DNA from: Rhodocyclaceae bacterium
GTDB lineage: Bacteria; Pseudomonadota; Gammaproteobacteria; Burkholderiales; Rhodocyclaceae
DNA length: 64,000 bases
Reading direction: 5' to 3'
Assembly: GCA_030824275.1 (NCBI GenBank)
Contig: JAVBXY010000010.1
Span: 30,736 to 94,735 of the forward strand
Shown: positions 58,216 to 64,000 of the stretch, piece by piece
Position numbering within the stretch: the stretch's first letter is position 1
Layout: every line of letters begins with the position of its first letter
Program-made: the position numbers and the translations under genes
The notes under the pieces: generated by a model
The model's database searches: none
The model's input: the letters and a program-made list of their open reading frames with translations, nothing else
Told to the model about the DNA's origin: nothing

Positions 58216-58773
58216 TTATGCGGTCGCCAGCAACACCACCACCGCGCCCGCGCCGCCTTCGGCGGCCCGGGCCTGGCAAAAGGCCAGTACATCCTGACGC
58301 TGGCTGAGCCAGCCCAGTACCAGTCGCTTCAGCACCGGCACTCGCCCCGGCGAGCTCAAGCCTTTGCCATGCACAATACGTACACAGCGCAAGCCATGTT
58401 GTCGGCATTCGGCGAGGAAGATCAGAACCGCCTGTCTCGCCTCATCCCGGTTCAGGCCGTGCAGGTCGAGCTTTTCCTGAGTCACCCAGCGCCCCCGACG
58501 CAGATCTCGCAGCGTTGATTTCGGCAGGCCGTCGCGTAGCCAGACGGCCTCGTCACCGCCTTCCAGGTAGAGGTCGAGTAGCGGAGACCCGCGTAAGGAT
58601 TCGTCGAGGGCTGCGGCCTCGTCCCGTGCATGTTGGCGCGGGATCGGTAGCGGTAATGGTGGCTCGTGGTGTACGCGATCCCAGGTCAGCGGTCGCACGT
58701 CGGCGACCGCTTCCTTGAATTCGCGCTTTTCCTCGGGGCTGAGGCCCTTCGGCCCGGAACGCCGGGCCGCCAT
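58216..58773 (-). CDS. Smr-domain protein
   Basis: A 185-residue protein. A charged N-terminal part precedes the Smr domain: EKLDLHGLNRDEARQAVLIF, then CVRIVHGKGLSSPGRVPVLK and the closing AAEGGAGAVVVLL. The motifs LDLHG and HGKG mark the MutS2-like Smr fold with possible RNA or DNA endonuclease activity (as in SmrA/SmrB). It starts two bases after the trxB stop, so the two are cotranscribed. Confidence 0.9.
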   Translation of the reverse strand: MAARRSGPKGLSPEEKREFKEAVADVRPLTWDRVHHEPPLPLPIPRQHARDEAAALDESLRGSPLLDLYLEGGDEAVWLRDGLPKSTLRDLRRGRWVTQEKLDLHGLNRDEARQAVLIFLAECRQHGLRCVRIVHGKGLSSPGRVPVLKRLVLGWLSQRQDVLAFCQARAAEGGAGAVVVLLATA

Positions 58774-58775
58774 GT

Positions 58776-59771
<996 letters not shown>

Positions 59772-59900
59772 TTATATAGATGGGTTGAAATGGGGATGTT
59801 TCAACCATGATTAGAGATCGGGTATTCCTGATGCTTGGCAGCAAAAAAGCCCGCTGGATCATGCAAATGGATGATATTAAGATTCCCTTGGAATGGTATT

Positions 59901-59918
59901 CTTGCAAGCTTTTGCAAG
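59901..59918. promoter_or_regulatory. Inverted repeat upstream of the TpsB gene
   Basis: CTTGCAA-GCTT-TTGCAAG, a perfect seven-base dyad with a four-base centre, 28 bases before the preferred TpsB start in an AT-rich stretch. It could be a regulator site or a promoter-associated hairpin; no known consensus is recognised. Confidence 0.4.
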
Positions 59919-59945
59919 TTTCAATTATTTATACCGGATACGTCT

Positions 59946-61565
59946 GTGCTCGCTGGCGCCTGTCGATATATCGCTACGCTGTTTGCCCTGCTGATTTTTG
60001 CAGCGGCAGGTCTCGTCACGCCGGCTTGGGGACAGGCTGACGGAGGTGGCGGTTTGCACTTCGACATCCTTGATTTCAAGGTGCACGGCAACACCATCCT
60101 CAACGAGCAGCAGATAGAGGATGTTCTCGGGGGCTACAGGGGCAAGGGCAAGGATTTTGGTAATGTCCAGCAGGCACTGGAAGCCCTCGAAAAAGCCTAT
60201 GCGGCGCTGGGCTTCAATGCCATTCAGGTCATTCTGCCCGAGCAGACCCTGGAAAGCGGGTCGGTGCATTTCCTCGTCGTCGAAAGCCGCCTGGCGCAGA
60301 TCAAGGTGGAAGGCAACCGCCATTTCAGCACCGAGAACTACCAGCGGTCCCTGGTTTCCCTGCAAGCCGGGACCACGCCGAACTTCGATGCCATGGTGGA
60401 TAACCTCCGCCTGATCAACGAGAACCCCGCCAAGCAGGCCTCGGTGGTTATGCGAGCTGGCGCCAATGATGGTGAGGTGGATGCCGTCGTCAAGGCGACC
60501 GATCTGCCGCCGGTGCGCTATGCGGTGACCTTCGATAACTCCGGCAATAGCCAGACCGGGCCGTTCCGCCTTGGTTTTGCCGTTCAGCATGCGAATCTGT
60601 TCGACCGGGATCACGTGCTCAGCTTTCAGGCGATCACTTCGCCGCTGCGGGCGCGGCAGGTGCGCATTTACGGCATGGGTTACCAGGCACCGATCTACAG
60701 CTTGAACGGAATATTCAGCCTGTTTTTCGGCTATTCCAATGTCAACTCCGGCTTGGTCAATACCGCTGGCGGCAGTTTCAATATCGCCGGCAGCGGCAAG
60801 ATCGTCGGTGCCCGCTATACCCAGCACCTGCCCAAGCGGGGCGATTGGGACAACAAGCTGTCGATCGGTATCGACTGGAAGGCCTATCAGAACAATGTCA
60901 GGACATTGGGGGGAGCGGTGACGCTGGTGCCCGACAGCACCATCAGTCCCTTGAATCTGACCTGGCAATTCAATCGCCGTCGCGCCGATGACGACTTGTC
61001 GGGCTACTTGTCTCTTGTCCAGAACCTGCCGAATTTTTTTGGCGGCAACGACGCCCATGATTCCCAGCTTCAGAAGATTGGCCTGCGCTCCGGCGCCAAT
61101 TCCGAATTCCTGATCGTGCGTTATGGCCTGGCCTGGCAAAAAGCCATGAAGGGCGACTGGTTGTTCAAGGCAGCCGTCTCGGGTCAGCACACGAATCAGA
61201 TGCTGCTCACTTCAGAGATGTTCGGCATCGGCGGCGCCGACTCGGTACGCGGCTTCCTTGAGCGCGAGCACGCGAACGACAAAGGACACCGGGGATCGGT
61301 CGAGCTGTATTCGCCCGAGTTTGGTGGTCTGGTATCGAGCAACTTGAAACTGCGAGTGCTTGGGTTCTACGATATGGGCTGGGTGAAGCGTATTCATCCA
61401 GCAGCGGCGGAGGTTTACGCCACGGGTATCGCCAGTACGGGTGTGGGTATTCGCGCCGGTTTGGGGCGTGATCTTTCCTTGCGTGTGGACTACGCTAGGG
61501 TTGTAGACGGTTCGCAAACCTCGCGGGGAATGCGCCTGCATGGCGCCTTGTCCTATGTTTTCTGA
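59946..61565 (+). CDS. Two-partner secretion outer membrane transporter (TpsB, ShlB/FhaC family)
   Basis: An Omp85-superfamily pore of about 539 residues that exports the exoprotein encoded next to it. POTRA-type domains appear at LDFKVHGNTILNEQQIEDVL and IKVEGNRHFSTENYQRSL; the barrel includes the L6 motif region DSVRGFLERE (VRGY/F type) and ends ALSYVF. GTG 59946 gives a signal peptide (RYIATLFALLIFAAAGLVTPAWG). The frame stays open to 59835 with ATG 59871 as another option. The TpsA gene follows after 21 bases. Confidence 0.9.
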   Translation: MLAGACRYIATLFALLIFAAAGLVTPAWGQADGGGGLHFDILDFKVHGNTILNEQQIEDVLGGYRGKGKDFGNVQQALEALEKAYAALGFNAIQVILPEQTLESGSVHFLVVESRLAQIKVEGNRHFSTENYQRSLVSLQAGTTPNFDAMVDNLRLINENPAKQASVVMRAGANDGEVDAVVKATDLPPVRYAVTFDNSGNSQTGPFRLGFAVQHANLFDRDHVLSFQAITSPLRARQVRIYGMGYQAPIYSLNGIFSLFFGYSNVNSGLVNTAGGSFNIAGSGKIVGARYTQHLPKRGDWDNKLSIGIDWKAYQNNVRTLGGAVTLVPDSTISPLNLTWQFNRRRADDDLSGYLSLVQNLPNFFGGNDAHDSQLQKIGLRSGANSEFLIVRYGLAWQKAMKGDWLFKAAVSGQHTNQMLLTSEMFGIGGADSVRGFLEREHANDKGHRGSVELYSPEFGGLVSSNLKLRVLGFYDMGWVKRIHPAAAEVYATGIASTGVGIRAGLGRDLSLRVDYARVVDGSQTSRGMRLHGALSYVF

Positions 61566-61586
61566 TCCGGGAAAGGGGGACGCGCT

Positions 61587-64000
61587 TTGAAGCTGCCTCG
61601 TTCGGCCCGGAATCGCCGTGCCGCCAGCGCCGACTTTTGCGGCGTGCGCTTGCGCTTGATGGCAGCGAGCCTGCTGGCCGGGTTCTCGTCCATGGCCTTG
61701 GCCAATCCGGTCGATCCGACCGTGGTGTCTGGTAGCGCGACCTTCCAGGGCGGCAAGGGTGCGCTGACCGTCACCAACTCCGACGGCGCGATCATCGACT
61801 GGAAAGGTTTTTCCATCGATCAAAACGAACTCACCCGTTTCGTCCAGTCCAGCGCCTCCAGCCAGGTGCTCAACCGCGTCATCGGTGGTGATCCCAGCGT
61901 GATCCTGGGCGCCCTCCAATCCAACGGCCGCGTCTTCATCATCAACCAGAACGGCATCGCCTTCGGCCCGAACGCCCAGGTCGATGTCGGCGGCTTGGTG
62001 GTTTCCTCCCTGGGGTTCTCGAACGCCGACTTCCTTGCAGGTCGCCTGAACTTCACCGAGTCGGCGGGTGCCGGCGGCATCGTCAACCAGGGAGTCATCC
62101 GTACCGCCAGCGGCGGCATGGTGGCCTTGATCGCACCCACCGTCGAAAACCACGGCGTCATCGAGTCGCCCAACGGCGACGTGATTCTGGCTGCTGGCAA
62201 AAGCGCCAATCTGGTGGATATGTCCCGTCCCGAGATCCAGGTCGAACTCAACGCGGCGGACAACGCGGCGGTCAACGTCGGCCAGCTGGTCGGCAAAAAT
62301 ATCGGCATCTACGCTGGCGCGATCCGCCATTCCGGCATCGCCAGCGCCAACACGGCCATGCTCGATGCGCAAGGGCGTATTGTCTTCAAGGCCGTGGATA
62401 CCACCCTGGTGTCGGGTACGGTCGAGGCGAAGAACAGTGCCGGTGTCGGCGGCACGGTGCAGTTGCTTGGCAACAAGGTGGGCCTGGAAGCTGGTGCGCT
62501 CGTCGATGTCTCGGGCGCAAGCGGCGGCGGCACGGTGCTGGTCGGCGGCGACTATCAGGGCAAGAACCCGGATGTGAAGAATGCCTGGCGGACCTTCGTC
62601 GCGTCGACCGCCTCCATCCGCGCCGATGCTACCGAGCGGGGTGATGGAGGCCGCGTCATCGTCTGGGCCGACGACGTCAATCGCTTCGATGGCGCCATCA
62701 GCGCCAGGGGCGGTGCGCTGGGCGGCAATGGTGGTTTCGTCGAAACCTCGGGCAAGAATTTCCTGCTCATCGGCAGCGGCCGGGTGGACACGCGGTCGCC
62801 CATGGGCGCGACCGGCACCTGGCTGCTTGATCCAACCAACATCAATATCGTCGCCTCGGGTGGCACGGCGGCGTTGGCCGACGTGGACCAGTTCGCCGAT
62901 GTCGGCGCCGGGGCCAACAGTTCCATCAACGCTAGCCTGATCGAAGGCGCCAGTTCCGACGTCGTCCTGCAAGCCACCAACGACGTTACCTTCAGCACCT
63001 CGGTCTCGATGACCAACACCGGCGTCGGCTTGACGGTCCAGGCCGACAACAACATCGATCTCGGTACCAATAGCATCACTACCAAAGGCGGACAGATCAC
63101 ACTGACTGCCAACAACGACAGCACTGGCGGCGGCAGCGTGCTGGGCACGGGAATCCTGACCACCACCGGAGAGATTTCCAACAACGGCAATGCCGGTGGT
63201 GCCGTCACCGTTTCCGGCACACAGATTTCCCTTGGCGCGATCACCACCACCGGCGGCAAGGACAGCAATCTTGCTGGTGGCACGGGGCAGGCCGGTGGCA
63301 CCGTCGCGCTGACGGCCAGCGGCAGTTCGATCACCGTCGGCGCCATCAATGTCACCGGGGGCGCCAGCGATGGCAGTGACGTCGCGGGTGCCACCGCTGG
63401 CAACATCACCATCACCGCCAGCGGCACGGTACAGACCGGCGCCCTGACGCTTTCCGGCGGCGCCGGCACGGTGGGCAATGCCGATGGCGGCGCGGCGGGC
63501 ACCCTGACCATCACCAGCAACGGCAATGCCGTGACTCTGGGCGCGGTCACTGCCGCTGGCGGCGCCAAGGCCGGTACCGGCACGGTCGGTGCCGCCGGCA
63601 CGGTTGCGCTCGGCACGGGTGCCGGGGCGAATTCGGTCGGCACCGTCACCGCCAGCGGCGCCATCACCGCCAACCAGCTCTCCGCCTACCTGGGTTCAGG
63701 CAGCCTCGATCTGTCGGGCTTCGCCAATACCATCGCCTCTCTCGGCGCCATCACTGCACCGGGTGGTTTTGCCATAAACAACGGCAGTAATGCGCTGAGC
63801 ATTTCGGGTGGGATCACTACCACCAATAGCGCCGTGTCGATCACGGCCGGTTCGATTACGAGTACCACCGCCATCAGTTCTGGCAGCGGCACAATCAACC
63901 TCACCGCCGGCAACGGCGTCACCTTAAGCGGTGCGAACGCCGACATCACCACCACCGGGACCTACACCGTCAACGCCGACAGCGACGGCAGCGGCAGTGG
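61587..64000 (+). CDS. Two-partner secretion exoprotein (TpsA, filamentous haemagglutinin type), 3' part outside window
   Basis: The first 804 codons of a large secreted protein. TTG 61587 has AAAGGGGGA about six bases upstream and yields an extended signal peptide (residues 1-39, cut after MALA). The TPS domain (about 40-300) contains INQNGIAFGPNAQVDVGGLV, VIRTASGGMVALIAP and NVGQLVGKNIGIYA, typical of the haemagglutination activity domain. From about residue 420 on there are repeats of GAITTTGG, GNITITASG and similar units, forming a long beta-helix rich in G, T and S. Residues 9-18 (NRRAASADFC) come from a dispersed repeat copy. Probably an adhesin or biofilm protein. Confidence 0.9.
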   Translation, partial: MKLPRSARNRRAASADFCGVRLRLMAASLLAGFSSMALANPVDPTVVSGSATFQGGKGALTVTNSDGAIIDWKGFSIDQNELTRFVQSSASSQVLNRVIGGDPSVILGALQSNGRVFIINQNGIAFGPNAQVDVGGLVVSSLGFSNADFLAGRLNFTESAGAGGIVNQGVIRTASGGMVALIAPTVENHGVIESPNGDVILAAGKSANLVDMSRPEIQVELNAADNAAVNVGQLVGKNIGIYAGAIRHSGIASANTAMLDAQGRIVFKAVDTTLVSGTVEAKNSAGVGGTVQLLGNKVGLEAGALVDVSGASGGGTVLVGGDYQGKNPDVKNAWRTFVASTASIRADATERGDGGRVIVWADDVNRFDGAISARGGALGGNGGFVETSGKNFLLIGSGRVDTRSPMGATGTWLLDPTNINIVASGGTAALADVDQFADVGAGANSSINASLIEGASSDVVLQATNDVTFSTSVSMTNTGVGLTVQADNNIDLGTNSITTKGGQITLTANNDSTGGGSVLGTGILTTTGEISNNGNAGGAVTVSGTQISLGAITTTGGKDSNLAGGTGQAGGTVALTASGSSITVGAINVTGGASDGSDVAGATAGNITITASGTVQTGALTLSGGAGTVGNADGGAAGTLTITSNGNAVTLGAVTAAGGAKAGTGTVGAAGTVALGTGAGANSVGTVTASGAITANQLSAYLGSGSLDLSGFANTIASLGAITAPGGFAINNGSNALSISGGITTTNSAVSITAGSITSTTAISSGSGTINLTAGNGVTLSGANADITTTGTYTVNADSDGSGS
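61613..61638 (-). repeat. Dispersed repeat, copy 11, in the TpsA signal peptide region
   Basis: Reverse orientation: TCGCCGTGCCGCCAGCGCC followed by GACTTTT (GGCAC subtype). The gene reads it as RRAASADF, basic residues that form part of the extended n-region of the signal peptide. Confidence 0.9.

Noticed and set aside
61212..62972. Minus-strand open frame of 586 codons
   Set aside because: Antisense to tpsB and tpsA; composition typical of a shadow and no ribosome site.

Overview
The window reads as a chromosomal segment of a high-GC betaproteobacterium, most likely of the order Rhodocyclales (an Azospira/Dechloromonas/Thauera-like denitrifier). This rests on gene content, not on a search: MSHA-type prepilins, a cbb3 oxidase locus, class I PHA synthase, NnrS, several Crp/Fnr regulators, hemerythrins and an NADPH-linked 2-oxoacid:acceptor oxidoreductase. 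There is no CRISPR array, rRNA or intact insertion sequence, and no gene-free stretch longer than about 280 bases.

Layout. (1) 1-13023, minus strand: mshC-mshD-mshO-mshP, two giant MshQ-like adhesins in tandem, then minor prepilins fimT-pilV-pilW (pilW runs off the left edge). (2) 13142-13217: tRNA-Thr(CGT). (3) 13275-22706, plus strand: an SDR dehydrogenase, ccoI-ccoS, then ccoNOQP-ccoG-ccoH and two small membrane proteins, i.e. the high-affinity cbb3 oxidase and its assembly factors. (4) 22754-34942: a microaerobic/nitrosative regulon with hemerythrins, a universal stress protein, phaC, a soluble MCP-like protein with an ODP-type di-iron protein, DUF2249, NnrS, SirB-like protein, a Dnr-like regulator, Fnr, hemN, a DsbD_2-type membrane protein and a rhodanese. 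Four sites of the form TTGAT-N4-GTCAA lie upstream of ccoN, uspA/phaC, the second hemerythrin and fnr/hemN, and tie the region together. (5) 34943-39410, minus: a four-gene 2-oxoacid oxidoreductase. (6) 39518-42830: copper control (MerR regulator, CopA, CopZ). (7) 42839-49045: SulP-STAS-cNMP fusion, MFS transporter, DUF423, AhpF/AhpC. (8) 49163-55348, minus: a Fur-type iron operon hemP-tonB-exbB-exbD-TonB receptor-piuC-hydroxyacid oxidase. (9) 55528-59735: ppa, nadE, P-II, Smr, trxB. (10) 59946-64000: a two-partner secretion pair whose TpsA exoprotein runs off the right edge.

The most unusual signal is not a gene. A 25-27 base sequence, core AAAAGTCGGCGCTGGCG, two variable bases, then ACGGCGAT, occurs at least 11 times in 64 kb. 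Five copies are intergenic or at gene ends. Six lie inside protein-coding genes, all in frame: two copper ATPases, the oxidoreductase beta subunit, an FMN oxidase, the TonB linker and the TpsA signal peptide. The consensus has no stop codon in any of six frames. It behaves like a tiny dispersed element tolerated within proteins, similar in principle to Rickettsia palindromic elements, although it is not itself palindromic.
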